Of a DNA stretch of 35,033 bases, positions 15,335 to 23,202 are shown in pieces (positions within the stretch are counted from its first letter, which is position 1; each line of letters begins with the position of its first letter). This DNA comes from Pirellulaceae bacterium (GTDB lineage: Bacteria; Planctomycetota; Planctomycetia; Pirellulales; Pirellulaceae): NCBI GenBank assembly GCA_024102795.1, contig JAGFJK010000264.1, positions 1 to 35,033 of the forward strand, written 5' to 3'. The notes under the pieces are model-generated. The model searched no databases and was not told where the DNA came from. It saw nothing but the letters and a program-made list of their open reading frames with translations. The position numbers and the translations under genes are program-made.

Positions 15335-17691
15335 ATCGGCCGCACACCTCCTGGCCGCTGGCATCCGGCATCGTGCTGGCAGCCGTGCTGCTGGCCGCGT
15401 CTGGGGCGCGAGCGGAAACCGTGTACGTCGAGGCGGAATCGTTTGCCGCGCACGGCGGCTGGTCGCTGGACACGGCGATCATCCACCTGATCGGTTCGCC
15501 CTATCTGCTGGCACATGGCATGGGGCGTCCGGTGGACGACGCCACGACGACGGTCGAGATACCGCGGGCCGGCACGTATCGCATCTGGGTCCGCACCAAG
15601 GACTGGGTCGCGCCCTGGAAAGCGCCCGGCGCGCCGGGCCGCTTTCAACTGCTGGTCAACGGCGCGCCGGTCAAGGAAACGTTCGGCACCGAGGGCGCGG
15701 ACTGGCACTGGCAGGCGGGTGGCGAACTGCGTTTGGCGGCCGGACCGTGCCAACTGGCGCTGCATGATCTGACGGGGTTCGACGGGCGCTGCGACGCGGT
15801 GTTGTTGAGCAGCGACGAGCGGTTCGCGCCACCGGAGGGCGAGGCGCTGGCGGCCGCGCGCCGGCAGTGGCTGGGCCTGCCCGAACGCCCGGAGGATGCG
15901 GGCCCGTTTGACCTGGTGGTGGTCGGAGGCGGATACAGCGGTCTGGGAGCGGCCATCTCCGCCGCTCGGCAATCGCTGCGCGTGGCGCTGGTGCAGGACC
16001 GGTTCGTGCTGGGCGGCAACGGCAGCAGCGAGGTGCGAGTGTGGGCCAACGGCGGCACGATGCGAGGCAAGTACCCGCACCTGGGCGAGATTGTCGAGGA
16101 GTTTGCCGACCATGCTCCGGATTCGCCCGGTCTGCCCGAACAGTTCGGCGACGAATTGAAGGAGCAGGTTTGCCGCCGCGAGAAGACGCTGCGGCTGTTC
16201 CTCGGCCACTTCGCCCACGCCGCGAACACCGACCCGCTGACCGGCAAGATCGTTTCGGTCACGGCGCTGGAAGTCCGCACGGGACGCGAGCGTGTGTTCC
16301 GCGCGCCGCTGTTTGTCGACTGCACCGGGCACGGCACGATCGGCGCACTGGCCGGCGCGGATTTTCACATCGAGCCGAGCGGGCGGATGGGCATGTCCAA
16401 CATGTGGTACTGGCAGACGAAGGACTCGCCGCAGCCTTGGCCTGAAACGCCCTGGGCCTTGCCGTTGGAGCTGAAAGACTTTCCCGCCACGGCCAAGAGC
16501 CGCTCGGTGCTGGACGGCCGGCCGTTCATGAAGGGCGAATGGTTCTGGGAGTCGGGATTTGATAAGGATTCGATCCAGGATCTGGAACTGATCCGCGACT
16601 GGAACCTGCGGGCGGCCTTCGGCGCATTCAGCGCGATGAAGCACGGTCCGGAGCGGGAGAAGTACGCCAATGCCGCGTTCCAGTGGATCGCCTACGTGGG
16701 CGGGCCGCGCGAATCGCGGCTGCTCCGCGGCGACCTGGTGCTGTCGCGCGAGGACATCGTGTCGCAGCGCGAGTTTCCCGACGGCACGGTGCCCACCACC
16801 TGGGACATCGACCTGCATTATCCCAAGCAGCAGTACGCCGAGAAGTTCGCCGACAATCCGTTCATCAGCCGGGCGGAGTTCGGTGCGGGAGTGGACCGCC
16901 AGCAGGGCTATCCCTTGCCTTACCGCTGTTTCTATTCGCGGAACGTGCCCAACCTGTTCATGGCGGGCCGCTGCATCAGCGTGACGCACGAAGCACTGGG
17001 CACGATCCGAGTGATGCGGACCTGCGGCATGATGGGCGAAGTCGTGGGCAAGGCCGCTTACCTGTGCGTGCTGCACGACACGACGCCGCGCGGGATCTAC
17101 GAGCGGTACTTGTCGGAACTGTTGGAGCTGGTTCAGCAACCCGGCGCGATGCGTCGCGTCAAATTGGACGGCCCGCTGCTGCGCGACACCACGATCGGCC
17201 AGGTGCGGCCGTACCTGACCAAGGCCACCGACACGGTGACTGGTGTTCCCGAACAGAAGCCTCGCATGATTGGTGTCTCGTCGCTGCCGGGGATCGTCGT
17301 GGACGACCGCCAGGCTCGGCTGACGGGCCCGTGGAGCGGCGGAGGCGGGCTGACTCCGTTTGTCGGCGACGGCTATCTTTACGCGGCGGCCCGCTCGGCG
17401 GCCGAGGCCCGGTTTGAGTTTGAAATCCCGCGCGCGGGCAAATACGAGGTGCGACTGGCCTGGGTCGGCCACGAGAATCGCGGCAGCCGCGTACCGTGCA
17501 CAATCGAACGTTCCGGCCAGCAGCCGCTGAAGCTGCGGATCGACCAGCGCGAGGAGCTGGTCGGCGAGTCGCCGTTTCACGTGCTGGGACAATTCGACTT
17601 CGCTCAGGGCCCCGCCGCCATCGTCTTGTCGGCGGCGGAAGCGAATGGCTTCGTACACGCCGATGCCGTGCAGGTTGTGGAAGTGAAGTGA
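15331..17691 (+). CDS. Secreted FAD-dependent oxidoreductase with flanking carbohydrate-binding-like domains
   Basis: The 786-residue protein begins with a standard signal peptide (cleavage near ARAET). Residues about 31-185 form a beta-rich carbohydrate-binding-like domain (VEAESFAAHGGW, GTYRIWVRTKDW). A Rossmann FAD-binding core starts at DLVVVGGGYSGLGAA (G199-G204) and runs to about 600, containing LGGNGSSEVR, FVDCTGHGTIGALAGADF and a late NLFMAGRCISVTHEALG segment, as in the FAD_oxidored family. Residues about 655-786 form a second beta domain resembling golvesin/xanthan-lyase C-terminal modules (AGKYEVRLAW, GFVHADAVQVVE). It sits in an operon between a Tat-exported TIM barrel and a flavin-carrying membrane protein, overlapping both by four bases. 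I infer oxidation or reduction of a carbohydrate or glycoside outside the cytoplasm; the substrate is unknown. Confidence 0.85.
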   Translation: MNRPHTSWPLASGIVLAAVLLAASGARAETVYVEAESFAAHGGWSLDTAIIHLIGSPYLLAHGMGRPVDDATTTVEIPRAGTYRIWVRTKDWVAPWKAPGAPGRFQLLVNGAPVKETFGTEGADWHWQAGGELRLAAGPCQLALHDLTGFDGRCDAVLLSSDERFAPPEGEALAAARRQWLGLPERPEDAGPFDLVVVGGGYSGLGAAISAARQSLRVALVQDRFVLGGNGSSEVRVWANGGTMRGKYPHLGEIVEEFADHAPDSPGLPEQFGDELKEQVCRREKTLRLFLGHFAHAANTDPLTGKIVSVTALEVRTGRERVFRAPLFVDCTGHGTIGALAGADFHIEPSGRMGMSNMWYWQTKDSPQPWPETPWALPLELKDFPATAKSRSVLDGRPFMKGEWFWESGFDKDSIQDLELIRDWNLRAAFGAFSAMKHGPEREKYANAAFQWIAYVGGPRESRLLRGDLVLSREDIVSQREFPDGTVPTTWDIDLHYPKQQYAEKFADNPFISRAEFGAGVDRQQGYPLPYRCFYSRNVPNLFMAGRCISVTHEALGTIRVMRTCGMMGEVVGKAAYLCVLHDTTPRGIYERYLSELLELVQQPGAMRRVKLDGPLLRDTTIGQVRPYLTKATDTVTGVPEQKPRMIGVSSLPGIVVDDRQARLTGPWSGGGGLTPFVGDGYLYAAARSAAEARFEFEIPRAGKYEVRLAWVGHENRGSRVPCTIERSGQQPLKLRIDQREELVGESPFHVLGQFDFAQGPAAIVLSAAEANGFVHADAVQVVEVK

Positions 17692-20318
17692 GCGGCAGCA
17701 CGCCTTCTGACCCGGATCGCGCGGCGACGCTGCGCGTCCGGCGCTCGGCGGCGGCGCGCTGGCTGGTCCGAGCGTATCGGTTGCTGGTGCTGGCGGCGGC
17801 CGGTGGACTGGTCTGGGTGGCCGCGGCCCAGAGTCGTTCGGATGCCCTGGGGCCGCTGGTTACCTTGGAAGAGGCCCGCGGCCTGTTTCGCGATGCCGCT
17901 CGGCTTGGTCCGCGCGATCCGGACCGCAATGGTCACTGGGTCTACGCGGCCGATGGCGTGCCGGTCGGATACGTGCTGCGGACCTCGCCCGAAGCGGACC
18001 AGATCATCGGATATGCTGGACCGAGCGATCTGGTGATCGGACTTGCGCCCGACGGCCGAGTGCGAGGCGTGCAACTCGCTGCCAGTCAGGATACGCCGGC
18101 TCACGTGGAACAGGTACGGGGCCACGCCGCGTTCTGGAAGTCGCTTGCCGGTTGGCATCCGGCCCAGCGATCGCTGCCCGAGGTGGAAGCGGTCAGCGGA
18201 TCGACGCTCACCAGCCTGGCGATGACCGAAGCGGTCGCCCGCCGTTTGCAGGGCGACAAAGGTGGATCGTTACGATTCCCTCAACCGCCTACGCTGGATG
18301 AACTGCGGCGTTTTTGGCCAAACGCGGCTGCTTGTGCCGCCGACGTCCCCCGCGCTGGTTGGCACGAAGTTCGCGACCAGCGGGGCCAACTGTTGGGATA
18401 CGCGGTGCGCACGGCACCCTGGTCCGACAATGTGCCTGGCTACCGGGGACCTTCGGAGGCGTTGGTCGCGGTGGCCTCCGATCAAGAATCGCTGCTGGGC
18501 GTCGGCCTGCGGCACAGTTACGACACGCCGGAATATGTGACCCGCGTGCGGGACGACGAGGCGTTTTGGCGGCAGTTGGCGGAGTGGAGCGTCGCGGACT
18601 GGGCCAGGATCGAATTGTCGCGGTCGGGAATCGAGGGCGTGTCGGGAGCGACCCAGACCAGCTACGCCGTGGCCGAGGGGTTGCGGCGACGATTTGCCGC
18701 CGACGCGGCTGCTGAGACGCCAGGTACGCCATCGCTTGCATCGGAAGTTCGCCCGCGCGACATGGGCCTTTTGTTGCTGGTGATCGGTTCGCTGGTGATC
18801 GCGTTCACGCCGCTGCGCGGCAGCCGCGTGGTGCGTACTGTGTGGCAGGTGCTGTTGATGCTGGGGTTTGGATTCTGGTTCGGGGACCTGTTGTCGCTGG
18901 CGCTGTTGGCGGGCTGGTTCCGGCACGGTCTGCCTTGGCGGACGGCTCCCGCGCTGCTGCTGCTGGTCGCCGTGGCGCTGGCCGTTCCCTGGACGACTCG
19001 ACGCCAGGTCTACTGCCATCACCTGTGTCCGCATGGAGCGGCTCAGGAGTGGCTCGGCCGCTGGCGGCGCCTGCACGTGCGGCTGCCGGCAAGGTTGTCG
19101 CGAGGTCTCCGGTTCTTGCCGGCCATGATGCTAGGCGCCGCGTTGTTGCTGGCCGTGGTTGTGCCGCGGTTCGATCTGGCGGCGCTGGAACCGTTTGACG
19201 GCTGGGTCTTGAAGTGGTCCGCCGTGGGCTCGTTCAGCGTGCTGGTAGCTTCGCTGCTGGTTTCCCTGTTCGTGCCGATGGGCTACTGCCGCTACGGTTG
19301 TCCGACGGGCGCATTGCTCAAGCTGGTGCGTTCCCACGGCCGCGGCGATCGTTGGGGAGTGCCGGAAGCGGCCGCCGGTTTGGCCGTGCTGCTGGCCAGC
19401 GTTTGTTTGGCGGCGGCATCCCCCGCGAACCTGTCTCGCCTGCTGTGGCCGGCCCGCGAGCGGCCGTGCACTGAGCTCCTGGGCGAGGCGTTTGGTACGA
19501 CCTGGCGGATCCGCTTCCGCCGTCCGCTGCGGGATGCGGCGTCCGTTCGCGAAGCAATAGCGGATGAGTTGGAGAGAATTGAAAGCCGTTTGTCGCACTG
19601 GCGCGTCGATTCGGAAACCTCGCGGTTCAACGCCAGCCAGACGACGTTGGAAATGGAGTTCTCGGCGGAGCTGGTGCAACTGGTCGAACGAGCGCAGTGG
19701 TTCAGCCGCGAGACGGACGGGGCCTACGACATTACGATCGGCCCGCTGGTTGCCGCCTGGGGCTACGGGCCCGCGGGGCTGCGCGAGCAGCCGCCGGCGG
19801 ACGACGAACTGGCCGAGTTGCTGCAGCACACCGGTTGGCAGCGGGTGAGCGTGGACCGCGAGTTCAACACGCTACGCAAACAGCACCCGCGGTTGGAGCT
19901 GGATCTGGGGTCGTTGCTGCAGGGTTACGCCGTGGACCGCCTGGTGGAGTTGCTGGCCGAGCGGGAGGCGGGCGATTGTTTGATTGAGGTGGGTGGCGAA
20001 CTGCGGGCCCGCGGCGGCTGGACGGTGGCGATCGAGAACCCCTCGGACCCGGCGCGGCCGCTGCGCACGTTCGAGCTGCGGGACCAGGCGCTGGCCACCA
20101 GCGGCACCTACCGCGCGTCCGCGGACGGCCGCTCCCGGGCGCGGCACATCATCTCGCCACGGACTGGTCGCCCCGTCGAGACGTCCTGGCCGCTGGTGGC
20201 CGTGGTCGCGCCGACGTGCCTGGAAGCCGACGTCTGGGCCACGGCGCTGCTGGCCAGCCCGCGCGACCTGGCGGAGCGGTTGATCGAGAAGCACGATTTG
20301 GAAGCGGTGCATCCGTGA
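17688..20318 (+). CDS. Fusion protein: two FMN-binding domains, NosR/NapH-like membrane domain and ApbE flavin transferase
   Basis: The 876-residue protein starts at GTG overlapping the previous stop (GTGA). A membrane anchor lies at about 20-44. Two FMN-binding (RnfG/NqrC-like) domains follow, each ending in a likely flavinylation site: SGSTLT at 170-175 and SGATQT at 319-324, where the final Thr would take FMN. Residues 359-548 hold several membrane helices with two CxxxCP motifs (C443-C447-P448 and C534-C538-P539), as in NosR/NapH. The C-terminal ferredoxin domain of NosR is absent; residues about 592-870 are instead an ApbE FAD:protein FMN transferase, with GAYDITIGPL at 678, LIEVGGELRARG, ATSGTYR, HIISPRTGRP at 820 and a later EADVWATAL segment. 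An expected Lys in the GYAVD motif reads Gln (LLQGYAVD). I infer a membrane electron carrier that flavinylates itself or its partners. Confidence 0.88.
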   Translation: MSGSTPSDPDRAATLRVRRSAAARWLVRAYRLLVLAAAGGLVWVAAAQSRSDALGPLVTLEEARGLFRDAARLGPRDPDRNGHWVYAADGVPVGYVLRTSPEADQIIGYAGPSDLVIGLAPDGRVRGVQLAASQDTPAHVEQVRGHAAFWKSLAGWHPAQRSLPEVEAVSGSTLTSLAMTEAVARRLQGDKGGSLRFPQPPTLDELRRFWPNAAACAADVPRAGWHEVRDQRGQLLGYAVRTAPWSDNVPGYRGPSEALVAVASDQESLLGVGLRHSYDTPEYVTRVRDDEAFWRQLAEWSVADWARIELSRSGIEGVSGATQTSYAVAEGLRRRFAADAAAETPGTPSLASEVRPRDMGLLLLVIGSLVIAFTPLRGSRVVRTVWQVLLMLGFGFWFGDLLSLALLAGWFRHGLPWRTAPALLLLVAVALAVPWTTRRQVYCHHLCPHGAAQEWLGRWRRLHVRLPARLSRGLRFLPAMMLGAALLLAVVVPRFDLAALEPFDGWVLKWSAVGSFSVLVASLLVSLFVPMGYCRYGCPTGALLKLVRSHGRGDRWGVPEAAAGLAVLLASVCLAAASPANLSRLLWPARERPCTELLGEAFGTTWRIRFRRPLRDAASVREAIADELERIESRLSHWRVDSETSRFNASQTTLEMEFSAELVQLVERAQWFSRETDGAYDITIGPLVAAWGYGPAGLREQPPADDELAELLQHTGWQRVSVDREFNTLRKQHPRLELDLGSLLQGYAVDRLVELLAEREAGDCLIEVGGELRARGGWTVAIENPSDPARPLRTFELRDQALATSGTYRASADGRSRARHIISPRTGRPVETSWPLVAVVAPTCLEADVWATALLASPRDLAERLIEKHDLEAVHP

Positions 20319-20394
20319 GCTGGGACTGGCGCGGCCACTGGCCGTTCGTCGAACCCAAAGTCCGCACTGGCCGACGGGCCCGATCGCTGAGCTC

Positions 20395-20961
20395 TTAACT
20401 CAGCAGGCGCGCGATGGGCATCGGAGGTGCCAGAAGAACATCGCAGCAGAGTTCGTCGGTCGTCGTCAGCTCGGACTTCTGGAGGTAGCCCGAGTTGGGC
20501 GACGGTTGCCTGTAAACCTCGACGATCCGCAGCTCTGGAAGGACAATCCAGTATTCATCGATACCTGCCTCGGAGTAGAGCGTAGCTTTCTCGCGATCAA
20601 TGTCCTCGGAACTGATTGCGACCTCAATAACCAGGTGAGCGCTGAACGGGTGGTGATCCCGATAGTCGTCCGGCGCTCCGGGTACCACGGCAACGTCCGG
20701 TTCGGGCTCGGAATCGCGCAGCGTCAACGGTTGTTCTTGACGTACGTGATATCCGGCCATTGGTCCCGACCTCAGCCAGTCGACCATTCGCTGAACCAGC
20801 CAACTATGACGCGGCGACTTAATCATTTTCTCAATAATGAACCCACGGATGAGCTCCGTATTTTCCGAGAGAATTCCATACGTACCGAGTTTCTGGTATT
20901 GCTCCACGCTGATTGGCATGACCAACTTACGGAAGGCGTTGTTGTCGAGTATCGATGACAT
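20395..20961 (-). CDS. Uma2 family (DUF820) putative nuclease
   Basis: The 188-residue protein matches the Uma2/DUF820 family, a PD-(D/E)XK-type fold that is abundant in cyanobacteria and planctomycetes. Family hallmarks are visible: an N-terminal YQKLG...E35LIRG segment, EPD89V, LVIE113VA, then K125 and YSEAGIDEYWIV. The acidic pair and lysine fit the nuclease core, though biological activity of this family is poorly established. ATG 20961 is taken as start; ATG 20919 (MPIS) is an alternative, and neither has a strong ribosome site. The gene is visibly less GC-rich than its neighbours, which suggests mobility. It stands alone, convergent with the flavin-fusion gene. Confidence 0.85.
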   Translation of the reverse strand: MSSILDNNAFRKLVMPISVEQYQKLGTYGILSENTELIRGFIIEKMIKSPRHSWLVQRMVDWLRSGPMAGYHVRQEQPLTLRDSEPEPDVAVVPGAPDDYRDHHPFSAHLVIEVAISSEDIDREKATLYSEAGIDEYWIVLPELRIVEVYRQPSPNSGYLQKSELTTTDELCCDVLLAPPMPIARLLS

Positions 20962-21012
20962 GGGGGTACTTTGGAGTTGAGCTTCCGAATCCGCGGGATT
21001 GTTGGATTCGCC

Positions 21013-21035
21013 TTCCCTCGCTCACGCGTCGGGCT
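21013..21035 (-). repeat. Interspersed short repeat, copy 3 (inverse orientation)
   Basis: Read on the minus strand this gives agcccgacgcg, then tga, then gcgagggaa, matching the 7505 and 7543 copies with a few changes. It lies in the 200-base gap between Uma2 and the sterol desaturase gene, which otherwise holds nothing I can identify. Confidence 0.6.
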
Positions 21036-21161
21036 CACATTGGCTTCGCCACGGCCAGGAGCCGGTCGCACTGGTGCCGCTTCAGAATACCCCCGTCCGT
21101 GGCGTCACTCAAGCGCTGGCGGCTATTGCTTTGGGCCACAACGGACTCCAGCACGACGGAT

Positions 21162-22025
21162 TCAAACCGATTCGCCCGGCGTGTCCGCGGAGGGTTCCTC
21201 CAGCATCGACCCGGGTGAGGCGGCGCGGAACGGCAGCAGCAGCATGCCAGGCAACCGATCCACCTGCCGCTCGTCCGCGAACGTCGTCAGGCCGATCCGC
21301 ATCCGCTCGTGACCGCCCTCGGGCTGCGGCCGGTAGGTGCCCAGCAGGTAGTCCCACCAGGGCAGGTTGAACCCGAAGTTACTGTTTGTCTCGCGCGGGA
21401 TCACCGAATGATGTACCCGGTGCATGTCGGGAGTGACTACGAAACACCGCAGCAGCCGATCCAGCCAGCCAGGTATCCTGACGTTGCTGTGGTTGAACAT
21501 GCTGGTGGCGTTCAGCAACACCTCAAAGACGATTACCGCGGCGGCGGGTGGGCCGAGCAGCAGCGTGAGGCCCAGCTTGATCAGGGCCGAAAGCAGAATC
21601 TCCAGCGTGTGAAATCGCAAACCCGTGGTGACGTCGAAATCCAGGTCTGCGTGGTGCACCATGTGCAAGCGCCAGAACAGGGGCACGGCGTGAAACATCA
21701 CGTGTTGCAGGTAAATCGCCAGATCCAGGGCCGCGACCGCCAGCACAAACTCCAGCCACGTCGGCCACTCGACAAGCTGCAGCAGTCCCCAGCCGCGCGC
21801 GTCGGCAAACAGCGCCGCCCCGACCACCGAGATCGGCATCACCACTCGGACCAGCCCGGCGTTCATAGCCACCAGCGCCAGGTTGCTGGCCCACCGTCCG
21901 AGCTTGCCGGCGACGAGCGATCGCCGGGGCAAGAGCAGTTCCCAGGCAGCCATCGCGGTCAAGACGGCCAGGAAGCAGCCCAGCCGGACGCCCAGTTCCG
22001 TCGTGAGTTGCAGTCGATCCAGCAT
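21162..22025 (-). CDS. Sterol desaturase / fatty acid hydroxylase superfamily membrane protein
   Basis: The 287-residue integral membrane protein carries the eight-histidine di-iron signature of the superfamily: H108-x3-H112, H121-x2-HH125, H179 in FNHSN, and H202-x2-HH206. Hydrophobic segments lie at about 15-30, 45-75, 90-108 and 145-175. The family performs oxygen-dependent hydroxylation or desaturation of sterols, carotenoids, fatty acids or sphingoid bases; the substrate here is not determinable. The start is placed at ATG 22025; a TTG two codons upstream is less likely. It is divergent from the esterase-like gene, and the 174 bases between them should hold both promoters. A minus-strand TATACT (22079-22084) could be its -10 box, but no matching -35 is seen. 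Confidence 0.85.
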   Translation of the reverse strand: MLDRLQLTTELGVRLGCFLAVLTAMAAWELLLPRRSLVAGKLGRWASNLALVAMNAGLVRVVMPISVVGAALFADARGWGLLQLVEWPTWLEFVLAVAALDLAIYLQHVMFHAVPLFWRLHMVHHADLDFDVTTGLRFHTLEILLSALIKLGLTLLLGPPAAAVIVFEVLLNATSMFNHSNVRIPGWLDRLLRCFVVTPDMHRVHHSVIPRETNSNFGFNLPWWDYLLGTYRPQPEGGHERMRIGLTTFADERQVDRLPGMLLLPFRAASPGSMLEEPSADTPGESV

Positions 22026-22128
22026 GGGCAAAAAATAGGGCCTGGTCCACTTGGGTCGTCACTTGCATGAGCCGGGAAAGTATAGTCGATTGGGTGATTC
22101 CGCCGCGAGCGATCTTGGCGGCCCGAAC

Positions 22129-22158
22129 TTCGCTTATCCGCCCAGCTTCCGATATAAT
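22129..22158 (+). promoter_or_regulatory. Candidate promoter for the SGNH esterase-like gene
   Basis: A perfect TATAAT lies at 22153-22158, about 42 bases before the ATG at 22200. The matching -35 position holds only a weak TTCGCT (22129-22134, spacing 18). A perfect -10 hexamer is rare in this GC-rich DNA, which is the main reason to list it. Confidence 0.4.
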
Positions 22159-22199
22159 TGGACCAGACCCCGTTTTCTTCAACCTGGAGACTGACGCTC

Positions 22200-23150
22200 A
22201 TGGTGCGGATTCTCATCGCGGCGATCGTGCTCGGCATGGTGTCGACACCGGCGTTGGCCGGCGAGACGGTCAAGGTTTTCGTCCTGGCGGGCCAGTCCAA
22301 CATGCAGGGGCACGGCAAGGTGGCCTCCGAAGCGAAGGCCAACGAAGGGCGCGGTTCGCTGGAGTGGCTGGTACGCAACCCGGACACGGCCGCTCGCTTC
22401 AAGCACCTGGTCGACCAGGATGGCAAGTGGATATCTCGCCAGGACGTGCAGATCTGGTATCTCGACCGGCAAGGCGATCTGGCTCCCGGATTCGGACATC
22501 GCGAAGGATTCATCGGGCCCGAATTGGGATTCGGCCACGTCGTGGGTGAGGCGTTCGAGGAACCGATCCTGTTGATCAAGCTGGCCTGGGGCGGAAAGAG
22601 TCTGGCTCAAGATTTCCGGCCGCCGTCTTCCGGTGGCGAAGTGGGACCGTATTATCAAGAGGTCGTGAAGCTGACGAAACAGGTGCTGGCGAACGCACCG
22701 ACGCTGTTTCCTCAGTTCGCCGACCGCCAACTGGAACTGGCCGGTTTCGGCTGGCACCAGGGCTGGAACGATCGGGTGAACCAAAGCTTCAACGAGCAGT
22801 ACGAACAGAACATGGCCAACTTGATCCGCGATATCCGCCGCGACCTCGGCGCGCCGAAGCTGCCGCTGGTGATCGCCGAGACGGGCATGACCGGCCGCGA
22901 GGAGACGCATCCCCGGGCCTTGTCGCTGATGAAGGCCCAGGCGGCGGTGGCGGAGTACGACGAGTTTCGCGGCAATGTGGCGTTTGTTGGCACGCGGGAT
23001 TTCTACCGGCCCAAGGAGCAGTCCCCTTCCGGCCAGGGATACCATTGGAACAGCAATGCCGAAACGTACTACCTGATTGGCGAAGGGATGGGGCAGGCAA
23101 TGTTGAAACTGATCCAGGGGAAGTCTGCAGGCGCCGCCGGCCGCCAGTAA
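22200..23150 (+). CDS. Secreted SGNH-type esterase, sialate O-acetylesterase (SASA) family
   Basis: The 316-residue protein has a signal peptide (MVRILIAAIV..., cleavage near ALAGE), so it is probably periplasmic or secreted. The nucleophile block is VLAGQSNMQGHG (G31-QSNM), typical of the sialate O-acetylesterase/DUF303 family. The later FGWHQGWND segment places H186 and a nearby Asp where the family has its catalytic His/Asp. Members remove acetyl groups from sialic acid or from plant and algal polysaccharides; in planctomycetes deacetylation of polysaccharides is the more likely use. ATG 22200 is preferred over a TTG at 22158, since the signal peptide begins there and CTGGAGA lies upstream. 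Confidence 0.83.
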   Translation: MVRILIAAIVLGMVSTPALAGETVKVFVLAGQSNMQGHGKVASEAKANEGRGSLEWLVRNPDTAARFKHLVDQDGKWISRQDVQIWYLDRQGDLAPGFGHREGFIGPELGFGHVVGEAFEEPILLIKLAWGGKSLAQDFRPPSSGGEVGPYYQEVVKLTKQVLANAPTLFPQFADRQLELAGFGWHQGWNDRVNQSFNEQYEQNMANLIRDIRRDLGAPKLPLVIAETGMTGREETHPRALSLMKAQAAVAEYDEFRGNVAFVGTRDFYRPKEQSPSGQGYHWNSNAETYYLIGEGMGQAMLKLIQGKSAGAAGRQ

Positions 23151-23202
23151 AGTGCGGTGGTCAAGCCGAGTCGAACCAGCGATTGCAAGCCGAGGACCCG
23201 CC

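Noticed and set aside
15223-17658. Minus-strand frame (811 codons) opposite the FAD oxidoreductase
   Set aside because: It is a shadow of a gene with a signal peptide and FAD-binding motif; the antisense product is Arg/His/Gln-rich.
17496-17687. Upstream extension of the flavin-fusion gene
   Set aside because: It lies inside the FAD oxidoreductase in another frame; the GTGA overlap at 17688 and the following membrane anchor give a natural start.
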